A stretch of DNA of 36,494 nucleotides from contig MGTJ01000064.1 of assembly GCA_001799395.1 (NCBI GenBank), positions 14,080 through 50,573 on the forward strand, read 5' to 3'. Shown here in pieces: positions 15,397 through 23,668 of the stretch. The stretch comes from Desulfobacterales bacterium RIFOXYA12_FULL_46_15. Lineage in GTDB: Bacteria; Desulfobacterota; Desulfobacteria; Desulfobacterales; Desulfobacteraceae. A model generated the notes under the pieces. That model ran no database searches. It was not told the origin of the DNA and saw only the letters and a list, made by a program, of their open reading frames with translations. The position numbers and the translations under genes are program-made. Each line of letters starts with the position of its first letter. The stretch's first letter is position 1.

Positions 15397-17823
15397 TTAT
15401 TGTTTCAGCTCTTTTAAACCGGCCAGCGAGCTGGGAAATCCCGGGGCACGTTTTAAGGACTCTTTAAAAAATGCTTCGGCTTCAGATTTGTTTCCCATTT
15501 TCATGTAATTCCACCCCATCCCGTCATAAGGGGCGGCAAAGATATCGTCATCGCGGTGCAGCCTGGAAAATTTCTCAAAGGTTTCAAGGGCTTTGGAATA
15601 GTTATCAAGATAATAATACGACCATCCCAGATTGTAAAACGAGTCACTGTATTTCCCATATCCTTTTTCAGTTCCAGGCGCCCCTGAAAGAAATTTCTCC
15701 AGGAATTTAACGGAATCGTTATATTGCTTATTGCCAAAATAAATAAACCCGAGAAGCATATCCAGATCCGGATATTCAACATCGATGAGTTCTGCATGTC
15801 TCAGCGCGTCCTGGTATAAAGCGAAATTATAATAGGACCAGGCAAGGGTGATGTACAATTCCTTAAGACTCGGCTCCGCTTTGACCAGTTCGGTGAAAAC
15901 ATCATTATCCACTACCTTGGGGAAAATATTGATGGCGGCAATGATATTGAGTTTGCCTTCATCCACTTTGCCAAGCTTAACCAGCGAATATCCTATTCCC
16001 CTGTAGGGTTCAGCCAGGTTTGGATAAAGGCTTGCAGCCCTTTTGAATTCCGCAAGGCTTTCATTGAATTTCCCTGTATGATAAAAACTCCATCCATAGG
16101 CAATGGCTGCGTTCACATCCAGGGGAAATCCTTCTGTAGCAATTTTCAAACTGCTTAAGGCGTTGGAATAATCTTTTTTTTCATATTGCGCATATCCAAG
16201 CCCCAGGACTGCATCATAGTCTTTGGGAGTCTGCTTGATCAATACATTGAAATGCTTTTCAGATACCTTATGATTGCCGAGTTTCAGGTTGCTCCACCCA
16301 AGCCCCCTTTCAGCAGACTGTTTTTCATCCAATGTTATGTTTTTTTGTGCAGAAATCCGTTTAAACTCTTCAAGGGCTTTGTCAAATTGTGACAGGTAAT
16401 AGTATTTCCACCCATCCCCGGATCTGCCGGTCCTTGCCTTACTCACGGCCGTCAGTCCGTTATATGCATCATTATAGGCCGGGTCTAAAGCCAGGGCAGC
16501 ATTAAAGGCTTTTTCAGCCTCATTATATTTCTTCTGTGAATAATAGATCCATCCAAGCCCGTTATTTGGATCCGGCCATTGGGGATGGAGACGGATCGTC
16601 TCATTAAAATGGGTCATTGCCTTGTCATATTCTTTTTTTTGGAAATGCGCCCATGCCATTGTGCTTCTGGCATCACTATAGAATTTATACATCAGTCCGG
16701 TTACGGAATAATTGGCCTCAAGGACCTCAATCAACTGATCATCCTTGGACAAAGAGGTTTTACAGTATAAAATAGCTTTGTCATAATCCCCAAGAAAATA
16801 AGAGGCGTAACCGGCTCCCCTCAGAAGGACGGCATTGTCCGGGTCGGATGCCAGCCCTTTCTCAAATATAAACAGGCTTTCCTTGAACAGGCCGGAAAAA
16901 TAAAGGGCCCATCCCAAATCCACGTATAAGGGTTCATATTCTTTATTACTCTTGACAATACTATAAAATTCATCTGTTAAAAGATATCCGGGCAGAAGCG
17001 ATATGACTGAATAGAATTGCTCCATAGCCGGTTTTTTCTCTCCTTTTTGATTCAGGGCCAGGCCTAACCCGTAATGGGCATCTGCAATATAGGGGTTTAT
17101 GGCGATCTGCTTTTCAAACCCGGTTATGGCAGCTTCCGTATCCTTATTTCTGAATTGACACCAGGCAATCAAGGATGCCACATCATATTGACCCGGATAT
17201 AATGCCAATGATAAAACAAAAGCTTCAACAGCTTTGCCGTATTCTTTTTGGTCGAACAGGATAAGACCGGTTCCCTTATGGGCATCAGAGTTATTGAGAA
17301 GATCCAGGGATTTTTTAAAATACAGGTTTGCCTGCTCAGGGGCATTTTTTTTGTAACAGGTTTGCCCCATACTCAGGAACACCCGCCAGAGTTCTTTTTC
17401 AGGCATCAGCCGGCTGTTGTCATCCAGGATGGATTGAAATCCGGCAACGGCGCCGTCGTAATCTCCTGCATAATGCAGGGCCCAGGCAGCATTGAAAGCC
17501 CCGTATATTTTTCCATTGACCTCGGCAAGGCCCTGGGTTGCGCCCGGGTGGTAAGGCTGTTTTCTAAGGATACTCTTGAACATGGCCTGGGCTTTTTCAA
17601 GCTTTTCTGTTTTGAATTTACACCAGGCCATTCCACAGAGCGCTGCCAGATCATTTGGATCTTTGACATAAACATTTTCAAATTCAATATAGGCCTCATT
17701 GTATTGTTCAGCCTCATAAAGTTTCCCGGCTGCCTCTATATCCTGACCCAGGGCAGATCCTGAAAAAAAATGGATCATCATCAATATGACAATGGATTTT
17801 AATAAATATCGGATGGTCTGCAT
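15397..17823 (-). CDS. Exported multi-TPR protein (large)
   Basis: This 808-residue protein has a signal peptide (about 1-26, cleavage after S-A-L-G or nearby). Nearly all of the rest is made of TPR units, roughly twenty, with repeats such as GLGWIYYSQKKYNEAEKAF and LGWSYYYLDNYSKALETF. Aromatic residues after the G-W positions recur (Y-Y-Y), giving these repeats a distinctive look. It is predicted to be periplasmic and to act as a protein-protein scaffold. A ribosome site AAGGAG lies 6 bases before the ATG. It ends 12 bases before the PqqD-like gene and starts 16 bases after the smaller TPR gene, so it is inside the same operon. Confidence 0.85.
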   Translation of the reverse strand: MQTIRYLLKSIVILMMIHFFSGSALGQDIEAAGKLYEAEQYNEAYIEFENVYVKDPNDLAALCGMAWCKFKTEKLEKAQAMFKSILRKQPYHPGATQGLAEVNGKIYGAFNAAWALHYAGDYDGAVAGFQSILDDNSRLMPEKELWRVFLSMGQTCYKKNAPEQANLYFKKSLDLLNNSDAHKGTGLILFDQKEYGKAVEAFVLSLALYPGQYDVASLIAWCQFRNKDTEAAITGFEKQIAINPYIADAHYGLGLALNQKGEKKPAMEQFYSVISLLPGYLLTDEFYSIVKSNKEYEPLYVDLGWALYFSGLFKESLFIFEKGLASDPDNAVLLRGAGYASYFLGDYDKAILYCKTSLSKDDQLIEVLEANYSVTGLMYKFYSDARSTMAWAHFQKKEYDKAMTHFNETIRLHPQWPDPNNGLGWIYYSQKKYNEAEKAFNAALALDPAYNDAYNGLTAVSKARTGRSGDGWKYYYLSQFDKALEEFKRISAQKNITLDEKQSAERGLGWSNLKLGNHKVSEKHFNVLIKQTPKDYDAVLGLGYAQYEKKDYSNALSSLKIATEGFPLDVNAAIAYGWSFYHTGKFNESLAEFKRAASLYPNLAEPYRGIGYSLVKLGKVDEGKLNIIAAINIFPKVVDNDVFTELVKAEPSLKELYITLAWSYYNFALYQDALRHAELIDVEYPDLDMLLGFIYFGNKQYNDSVKFLEKFLSGAPGTEKGYGKYSDSFYNLGWSYYYLDNYSKALETFEKFSRLHRDDDIFAAPYDGMGWNYMKMGNKSEAEAFFKESLKRAPGFPSSLAGLKELKQ

Positions 17824-17839
17824 AATTTCTCCTTCATTA

Positions 17840-18922
17840 TCATTGGACAGAATCCTTAAGTTCTTTTAGCCCTGCTTCCGAGCTGAAATACCCGGGGTAA
17901 AGTTCAAGGGATTTTTCAAATGCCCGGGTCGCTTCTTTTCTTTCACCCAGCTTCAAGAGACTCCACCCAAGACCGTCATAGCTGTCATAGGAAAACCGGT
18001 TAAGTTCCAGGCCTTTCTCAAAAGCTGCTTTAGCCTCTGTATAATTCTCTTTTTTAAATTGGGCCCACCCTTTGGCTGCCTGAACTTCCGCCCAATTGGG
18101 ATAATTCTGTTCCACTTTGTTGCAGGCTTCCACAGCCTGATCATAATTGCCTTCGGTAAAATACTGGCTGATTTCAGACATTACAGAGCTTTTGATATAG
18201 ACCAGATTGATTTTTCCTGCCGTAGCACCCGGGTGTTTTGAATCCGCCATCAGTCCTTTGTAAAACCAGAGATCGGCAGTATTATAATCTTTATCTGAAA
18301 GATAAACATTCCCGATTGCCGTAAGTGTGTCAGGATCAGGTTTTTCCGATAAGTCCAGCGCTTTTTTAAAATACTGGATCGAAAGGGGATAGTCTTTTTC
18401 GGCAAAAGCCACATAGCCCATAATGATATTGCTGTCCACAGATTTCGGGGTTTTTTTCAATGCTGTGTTCAGATATTTTTTTGCCTCATCCAGATTTCCC
18501 AGTTTAAAATGATTATATGCAAGACCTTCAATGGTGCCGGTATGATTTTTATCTTTTTTATGCATGGATTCAAAAATTTCTAAAGATTTTTTAAAATCCA
18601 TCAGCTTAAATGTGGACCAGCCAATGCCCTCAAGGGTATCAAAAGAATTTTTATCCCGTTTTTCAAGCATTTCAAAAGCCATCAAAGCCTCTTCATACCG
18701 TTCCAGTTTAAAATAGGCCCACCCCACCAGTAAAAGCGAATTGTTATCATCCGGATTTTCATTCAGAGCTTCCTCATAATATTTCGCACTCATGGCATAA
18801 TCTTTTCTTTCAAAATAATACCATCCATTTTCCTGGTAAAAGCTGTCTGCTTTACAAATGGTCAGGAAACCACAGATGATAAAAAAAACCAGCGATTGGG
18901 GTATCCATTTGATCATCACCAT
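17840..18922 (-). CDS. Exported multi-TPR protein (small)
   Basis: This 360-residue protein starts with a signal peptide (KWIPQSLVFFIICGFLTICK) and then has about nine TPR units, among them DDNNSLLLVGWAYFKLERYE and DGLGWSLLKLGERKEATRAF. The C-terminal end (FEKSLELYPGYFSSEAGLKE) closely resembles the end of the larger TPR protein next door (FKESLKRAPGFPSSLAGLKE), so the two likely arose by duplication. The ATG at 18922 is chosen for GGAGGG immediately upstream; an extension to 19018 lacks one and would spoil the signal peptide. It is the first gene of the operon and probably periplasmic. Confidence 0.85.
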   Translation of the reverse strand: MVMIKWIPQSLVFFIICGFLTICKADSFYQENGWYYFERKDYAMSAKYYEEALNENPDDNNSLLLVGWAYFKLERYEEALMAFEMLEKRDKNSFDTLEGIGWSTFKLMDFKKSLEIFESMHKKDKNHTGTIEGLAYNHFKLGNLDEAKKYLNTALKKTPKSVDSNIIMGYVAFAEKDYPLSIQYFKKALDLSEKPDPDTLTAIGNVYLSDKDYNTADLWFYKGLMADSKHPGATAGKINLVYIKSSVMSEISQYFTEGNYDQAVEACNKVEQNYPNWAEVQAAKGWAQFKKENYTEAKAAFEKGLELNRFSYDSYDGLGWSLLKLGERKEATRAFEKSLELYPGYFSSEAGLKELKDSVQ

Positions 18923-19319
18923 TTTCCCTCCTCTCTTATAAGTTTTTTTGACGATCTGCCGATCAGTCGTTGCGATTTTTAGGGTATGGATAAAAATTTT
19001 AAAAAAAATTAGGACCATCCGGCAAAGGGGTATTTTATAAAATCCGGACTACTGTCCAGACTCGTTAAAGAGGATTGGTCATTAAAAAACAACCTCTTTC
19101 TGATGGAAATTTTCTTATCTGAATGTCGTAATATGATTTATACGGATGAAACCTATGGTCAATAAATATCACTTGCGACAAAGGGTATCAAGCTTTATTT
19201 TTTAAAAAAAATGTTTTGCACATGATAACAAATATAAACAATTGAAAGCTTGAAGCTTGCATAAAGGTGCTGTAGAATTATGTTTAAATAAATCCGGGGA
19301 AATGGAAAGGAAGGGTTTT
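18923..19319. promoter_or_regulatory. Intergenic control region between the TPR/PqqD operon and ridA
   Basis: This 397-base AT-rich gap separates divergent transcription units. It contains a promoter for ridA (19250-19278) and a near-perfect palindrome, TCCGGAC-TACT-GTCCAGA (19043-19060, one mismatch). The palindrome sits beside an A/T-rich TATAAA-like stretch that could be the -10 region of the minus-strand operon. No coding sequence or RNA gene was recognised. Confidence 0.45.
19250..19278 (+). promoter_or_regulatory. Promoter of ridA
   Basis: TTGAAG (19250-19255), a 17-base spacer, and TAGAAT (19273-19278) form a good sigma-70 type promoter. The expected start of transcription is about 35 bases before the ridA ATG at 19320. 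Confidence 0.55.
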
Positions 19320-19706
19320 ATGAATGTTCAAAAAATAAATTGTGCAAATCTTTCACGGCTTCCTGCCTTCAGCCATGCAGCCGTAGCAGGGGATTTCATC
19401 TATGTTTCCGGGACCCTTGGAATAAAGCACGACAAACTTGAAATTGTTGAAGGAGGTGTATCAAAAGAGACGGAGCAGATCCTGTTTCATATTTCAACCA
19501 TTTTGAGTGAATGCCATGCAAGGCTTGAGGATATTGTAAAGATCAATGTCTATCTGACGGATATGAATAATTTCCATGATATGAACTCAGCTTATCTCGA
19601 TGCCATCCAGTTTGACCCTCCGGCAAGGATAACGGTAGCAGTTAAAGCGCTTGCCCTGGGTGCATCCGTCGAAATGGACTGTATTGCCTATAAACCAAAA
19701 AAATAA
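19320..19706 (+). CDS. ridA: RidA family enamine/imine deaminase
   Basis: This 128-residue protein has the length and motifs of the RidA/YjgF/UK114 family. They are F-I-Y-V-S-G-T-L-G near the N-terminus, D-I-V-K-I-N-V-Y-L-T-D-M in the middle, and PPARITVAVKALALGASVEM near the end, where Arg is the catalytic carboxylate-binding residue and Glu follows. RidA hydrolyses reactive enamines and imines formed by PLP enzymes such as serine/threonine dehydratases, protecting other PLP enzymes. The start at 19320 has a purine-rich AAGGAAGGG site. It is followed 21 bases later by the glycine-zipper lipoprotein gene. Confidence 0.92.
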   Translation: MNVQKINCANLSRLPAFSHAAVAGDFIYVSGTLGIKHDKLEIVEGGVSKETEQILFHISTILSECHARLEDIVKINVYLTDMNNFHDMNSAYLDAIQFDPPARITVAVKALALGASVEMDCIAYKPKK

Positions 19707-19727
19707 TGGATATGAAAGGATAAGAAT

Positions 19728-20198
19728 ATGAAAACGCCGGGCTATAAAATTACCGCCCTTTTTCTTTTTGCAGTTGTTGCATTATATATCACAGGATGTG
19801 CTTCCAGCAGATCCAGCGAAGTGTATTCCAGGGATCAGGCAAGACAGGTGCATACTGTTGAAACAGGAACCGTGGAATCTGTCAAGGAAGTAATGATAGA
19901 AGGCACTAAAACTCCTGTCGGAGTTGCTGCGGGAGGTGTTGCCGGTGGTGTTCTCGGCAGCACCATAGGCAAAGGATCAGGCCGGACCCTTGCCACTGTC
20001 GCCGGAGCTCTTGCAGGTGCTGCGGCAGGTGCTGCGGCAGAAGAAGGACTCACTTCAAAAAAAGGACTTGAGATTGTCGTTAAAAAAGACGGCGGAGAGA
20101 CCATTGTGGTGGTTCAGGAAGCTGATGTTGCGATTTATCCCAACGACAGGGTCAGGATACTCAGGGGACCCGACGGCACGACACGGGTGTCAAAGTAA
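19728..20198 (+). CDS. Glycine-zipper outer-membrane lipoprotein (SlyB/Pcp-like)
   Basis: This 156-residue protein has a lipoprotein signal with lipobox Y-I-T-G-C (Cys24). A glycine-zipper segment (about 64-110, VGVAAGGVAGGVLGSTIGKG and AGALAGAAAGAAAEEG) follows, then a C-terminal beta domain ending V-R-I-L-R-G-P-D-G. This is the SlyB/17-kDa surface antigen architecture. These proteins insert in or associate with the outer membrane and respond to envelope stress. It lies between ridA and typA and may be cotranscribed with both, since no terminator is visible. Confidence 0.85.
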   Translation: MKTPGYKITALFLFAVVALYITGCASSRSSEVYSRDQARQVHTVETGTVESVKEVMIEGTKTPVGVAAGGVAGGVLGSTIGKGSGRTLATVAGALAGAAAGAAAEEGLTSKKGLEIVVKKDGGETIVVVQEADVAIYPNDRVRILRGPDGTTRVSK

Positions 20199-20262
20199 AA
20201 TTTGACCTTTGTCTTTTCATGGTTATGTTCCTGAACTTACAAATCATACCAACAGGAGAATC

Positions 20263-22104
20263 ATGAAAAAAAATATACAGTACAATAAAAATTTAAGGAA
20301 CGTTGCCATTATTGCCCATGTAGACCATGGCAAAACCACCCTTGTGGATGCAATGTTCAAACAGAGCGGACTTTTCAGGGAAGGCCAGCAGGTCAGCGAA
20401 CGCCTGATGGACAGTATGGACCTTGAAAGAGAACGGGGCATCACCATTGCCGCCAAGAACTGTTCCGTGTCATGGAAAGGGGTTAAAATCAATATTATCG
20501 ATACCCCGGGCCATGCCGATTTCGGCGGTGAGGTGGAAAGGGCGCTCTCCATGGCAGACAGCGCCATTCTCCTGGTGGATGCATCGGAAGGCCCCCTGCC
20601 CCAGACCCGGTTTGTCCTTAAAAAAACCTTTGAGGCCAATCTGCCCGTTATTGTCATCATCAATAAAATAGACCGGAAGGATGCAAGACCCCAGGAGGTT
20701 TTAGACATGGTCTATGACCTCTTTATTGATCTGGATGCAACCGAGGAACAACTGGATTTTAAATACCTCTATGCCGTCGGCCGTGACGGGATTGTAAAAA
20801 AAGACCTGGATGCTGAGGCCGATAACCTCAATGAATTATTTGATGTGATCCTGGAAGATCTGCCGGCTCCATCCTATGACCCGGATGCGCCTTTTCAGAT
20901 GCTGGTGTCTGATCTGGGGTATTCGGATTATCTCGGGCGGCTGGCCATTGGCAAGATTTTCAATGGAACGGCCAAATCCAATGAAAACCTTGTGTGCATT
21001 GATAAGAACAATGCCCTTCTGCCCTTGAAAGTAACACGGATTCAATCCTATAACGGGCCTGCCCTCACACCTGTTGAAAATGCCGAGGTGGGTGATATTA
21101 TTGTGTTATCCGGGATCGAGGATGTAAAAATCGGGGACACCATCTGCACAAAACAGGCTCCGGTTCCGCTCAAACGGATCACCGTGGATGAGCCCACCGT
21201 GTCCATGCAGTTTTCCATATCCAATTCTCCTTTTGCAGGCCATGAGGGGAAACTTGTCCAGTCAAGGAAAATCAGGGAGCGGCTGCTCAAGGAAACCCTC
21301 ATGAACGTGGCCATTGAAGTGGAAGAAAGTGAAAAAGACGAAAGCTTCAAGGTCAAGGGAAGAGGGGAATTCCAGTTGGCCATTCTCATTGAAACCATGC
21401 GAAGGGAAGGGTTTGAGCTTTGCGCCGGGCGGCCCAAGGTCATATTTAAATACAAGGATGACAAGACACTGGAGCCCATTGAACATCTGTTTGTGGATTG
21501 TGATGAAGATTTCATGGGTGTGGTGACGGAAAAGCTATCCATCCGGAAAGGCAAGATGGTCAATCTGGTCAATAACGGAAAAGGCCGCGTAAGAATTGAA
21601 TTCTCTATCCCGTCCAGATCTCTCATCGGGTACAGAGATGAATTTATGACCGATACCAGGGGAACGGGAATCATGAATTCCTATCTTTCCGGGTATGAAG
21701 AATACCGGGGAGATTTTCCGGTCCGGTATACAGGCTCCATTGTTTCCGACCGCCAGGGAAAGGCTGTTCCTTACGCATTGTTTAACCTTGAACCCAGGGG
21801 CCAGTTGTTTATAGAACCCGGAACCCCTGTTTACGAAGGGATGATCATCGGCGAGCACAACCGCCACCAGGACATAGACGTCAATGCCTGCAAGGAAAAG
21901 AAACTGACCAATATGCGGGCATCGGGCAAGGATGAACATGTGATCTGCTCGCCGGTCAAAGCCATGACCCTTGAAAAAGCCATTCATTTTATCCGGGATG
22001 ATGAAATGGTGGAAGTCACTCCCAAATCCATCCGGCTTCGGAAAACCATCCTGAATGCTTCCCAGCGTCAGGTGGCAAAGGCAAAACAAAAGAAAACCGA
22101 ATAA
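20263..22104 (+). CDS. typA: Translational GTPase TypA/BipA
   Basis: The 613 residues match the usual TypA/BipA length. The GTPase motifs are I-A-H-V-D-H-G-K-T-T (G1), R-G-I-T-I (G2), DTPGHADFGGEVER (G3) and N-K-I-D (G4). Domain II and EF-G-like domains III and V follow, with KGRGEFQLAILIETMRREGF and the TypA-specific C-terminal domain containing S-G-K-D-E-H. TypA is a ribosome-binding GTPase needed for 50S assembly and stress growth. The ATG at 20263 is preferred for an AGGAG just upstream, over an in-frame upstream ATG at 20209. The next gene starts 31 bases after its stop. Confidence 0.96.
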   Translation: MKKNIQYNKNLRNVAIIAHVDHGKTTLVDAMFKQSGLFREGQQVSERLMDSMDLERERGITIAAKNCSVSWKGVKINIIDTPGHADFGGEVERALSMADSAILLVDASEGPLPQTRFVLKKTFEANLPVIVIINKIDRKDARPQEVLDMVYDLFIDLDATEEQLDFKYLYAVGRDGIVKKDLDAEADNLNELFDVILEDLPAPSYDPDAPFQMLVSDLGYSDYLGRLAIGKIFNGTAKSNENLVCIDKNNALLPLKVTRIQSYNGPALTPVENAEVGDIIVLSGIEDVKIGDTICTKQAPVPLKRITVDEPTVSMQFSISNSPFAGHEGKLVQSRKIRERLLKETLMNVAIEVEESEKDESFKVKGRGEFQLAILIETMRREGFELCAGRPKVIFKYKDDKTLEPIEHLFVDCDEDFMGVVTEKLSIRKGKMVNLVNNGKGRVRIEFSIPSRSLIGYRDEFMTDTRGTGIMNSYLSGYEEYRGDFPVRYTGSIVSDRQGKAVPYALFNLEPRGQLFIEPGTPVYEGMIIGEHNRHQDIDVNACKEKKLTNMRASGKDEHVICSPVKAMTLEKAIHFIRDDEMVEVTPKSIRLRKTILNASQRQVAKAKQKKTE

Positions 22105-22135
22105 ACCGGAACAAAAAAGGGGAAGGAAAAATCCA

Positions 22136-23656
22136 TTGATCCTGGTTACAGGTGCCACGGGTTATATCGGCGGCAGGCTTGTTCTGCGTTTATTAAATGC
22201 CGGATACCAGGTTCGGGCCATGGCCAGATCCCTGGAGAAAATCCAGGGCAGGCCATGGAAAAACCACCCCTGCCTGGAGGGTGTCGAGGCAGATGTCTTA
22301 AATCTCAAAAGCCTTGAAGACGCTTTAAAGGACTGTAATATAGCCTATTACCTGGTTCACTCCATGTCTCCTGCATATAAAAATTTTTCCGAAGCAGACC
22401 GCAGGGCGGCCCAAAATTTTATATGTGCGGCCGGGAAACACAGGCTCGACCGGATTATTTATCTTGGGGGCCTGGGCGGCAGTGAACCCAATGCCAGTCC
22501 ACATCTGAAAAGCAGGCTTGAAGTGGAATCCATACTCAAGTCCGGACCGGTGCCGGTCACTGTGTTTCGATCCGCCCATATTATCGGGTCCGGCAGTGCA
22601 TCTTTTGAAATGCTCAGGTATACGGCTGAACGGATTCCTTTTTTTATTGTTCCCAAAAGCGTGATTGATACAAAGATTCAGCCTGTTTGTATCCGGAACG
22701 TGTTAACCTATCTTGAAAAATGTCTTGAAAAAAAAGAGACCATGGGGCAGACCTATGACATTGGCGGGCCTGAAATTCTGACCTACCGGAAGCTGTTTGA
22801 ACTCTATGCTCAATGGGCAGGGCTTAAAAAGCCTTTGTTCATTCCTTTTCCAAGCCCGTCCTTTGATCTGGGAACAAAAATCGCCCATACTGTTGCAAAG
22901 GCGTTGCTTCCCCTGTCCCCCGGCATTTCCCAACCACTCCTGGAGGGGCTGGGGGTTGAGATCATTACAAAAGAAGATAAAATCAGACAGATTATTCCCC
23001 AGGACCTTATCCCCTGCTTCAAGGCCATAGAACTCGCCACCCGGAAAGACTCCCTCAAAATTATGGAAACGCGGTGGTCTGATGCCGGAGAATTGAATCC
23101 GCCTGAGTGGATGTATGCCGGGGATGCCGTATATTCAGGCGGGACGTTGCTCCAGGGCGGATATAAAATCATGCTTGCATGTGAACCCGATGTTATCTGG
23201 CCTTTTATCAGCCGGATCGGGGGAGCAAATGGATGGTATTATGGTGATTTTTTATGGCGTTTAAGGGGATGGATGGACCAGATGGCAGGAGGAGTGGGTT
23301 TAAGGCGGGGACGGCGTCATCCGGAGCATCTGTCTGTTGGGGATGCGCTTGATTTCTGGCGGGTCCTGGATATAAAACCCCCTCATCAATTGATCCTTGT
23401 GGCAGAGATGAAACTTCCGGGCGAAGCGCTTTTGGATATTGAACTGATCCCTTGCAGCAGGGGGACCGAAATCAGGCTGGGGACAAGATTTCGCCCCACA
23501 GGACTTTATGGGATCATTTACTGGTACATGTTGCTTCCTTTTCATAATCTTCTTTTCGGCGGGATGCTGAACGAGCTGGCCAAAAGGGTGGGCAAAAGGA
23601 TTCTCAAAGGCCCTGAGAAATACCGGCCCGGTCCTCTGACCCTGGATCAGGCATAA
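22136..23656 (+). CDS. SDR/NmrA-like NAD(P)-binding protein with DUF2867 domain
   Basis: This 506-residue protein starts directly with the nucleotide-binding fold L-V-T-G-A-T-G-Y-I-G-G-R-L. It has A-Y-Y-L-V-H-S-M and IIYLGGLGG, all typical of the YbjT/NmrA-like branch of extended SDRs (about 1-300). A DUF2867 domain (about 340-495) follows, with GGANGWYYGDFLWRLRGWMD and the strand-rich end FRPTGLYGIIYWYMLLPFH. The start is uncertain: a TTG at 22136 follows a GGGGAAGGAAA site and fits the family, while an in-frame ATG at 22055 would overlap typA. The fusion is common in bacteria, but its substrate is unknown. The gene ends 12 bases before the convergent HD-GYP gene. Confidence 0.85.
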   Translation: MILVTGATGYIGGRLVLRLLNAGYQVRAMARSLEKIQGRPWKNHPCLEGVEADVLNLKSLEDALKDCNIAYYLVHSMSPAYKNFSEADRRAAQNFICAAGKHRLDRIIYLGGLGGSEPNASPHLKSRLEVESILKSGPVPVTVFRSAHIIGSGSASFEMLRYTAERIPFFIVPKSVIDTKIQPVCIRNVLTYLEKCLEKKETMGQTYDIGGPEILTYRKLFELYAQWAGLKKPLFIPFPSPSFDLGTKIAHTVAKALLPLSPGISQPLLEGLGVEIITKEDKIRQIIPQDLIPCFKAIELATRKDSLKIMETRWSDAGELNPPEWMYAGDAVYSGGTLLQGGYKIMLACEPDVIWPFISRIGGANGWYYGDFLWRLRGWMDQMAGGVGLRRGRRHPEHLSVGDALDFWRVLDIKPPHQLILVAEMKLPGEALLDIELIPCSRGTEIRLGTRFRPTGLYGIIYWYMLLPFHNLLFGGMLNELAKRVGKRILKGPEKYRPGPLTLDQA

Positions 23657-23668
23657 AGGCTGCAAAAC

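Noticed and set aside
15397-18922. The repeated DNA of the TPR genes as a CRISPR-like or tandem array
   Set aside because: The periodicity is at the protein level (34-residue TPR units with diverged codons), not identical DNA repeats with spacers.
20209-20262. Upstream ATG for typA
   Set aside because: The extra 18 residues are not part of the family; the ATG at 20263 has a clear ribosome site and begins at the normal TypA start.
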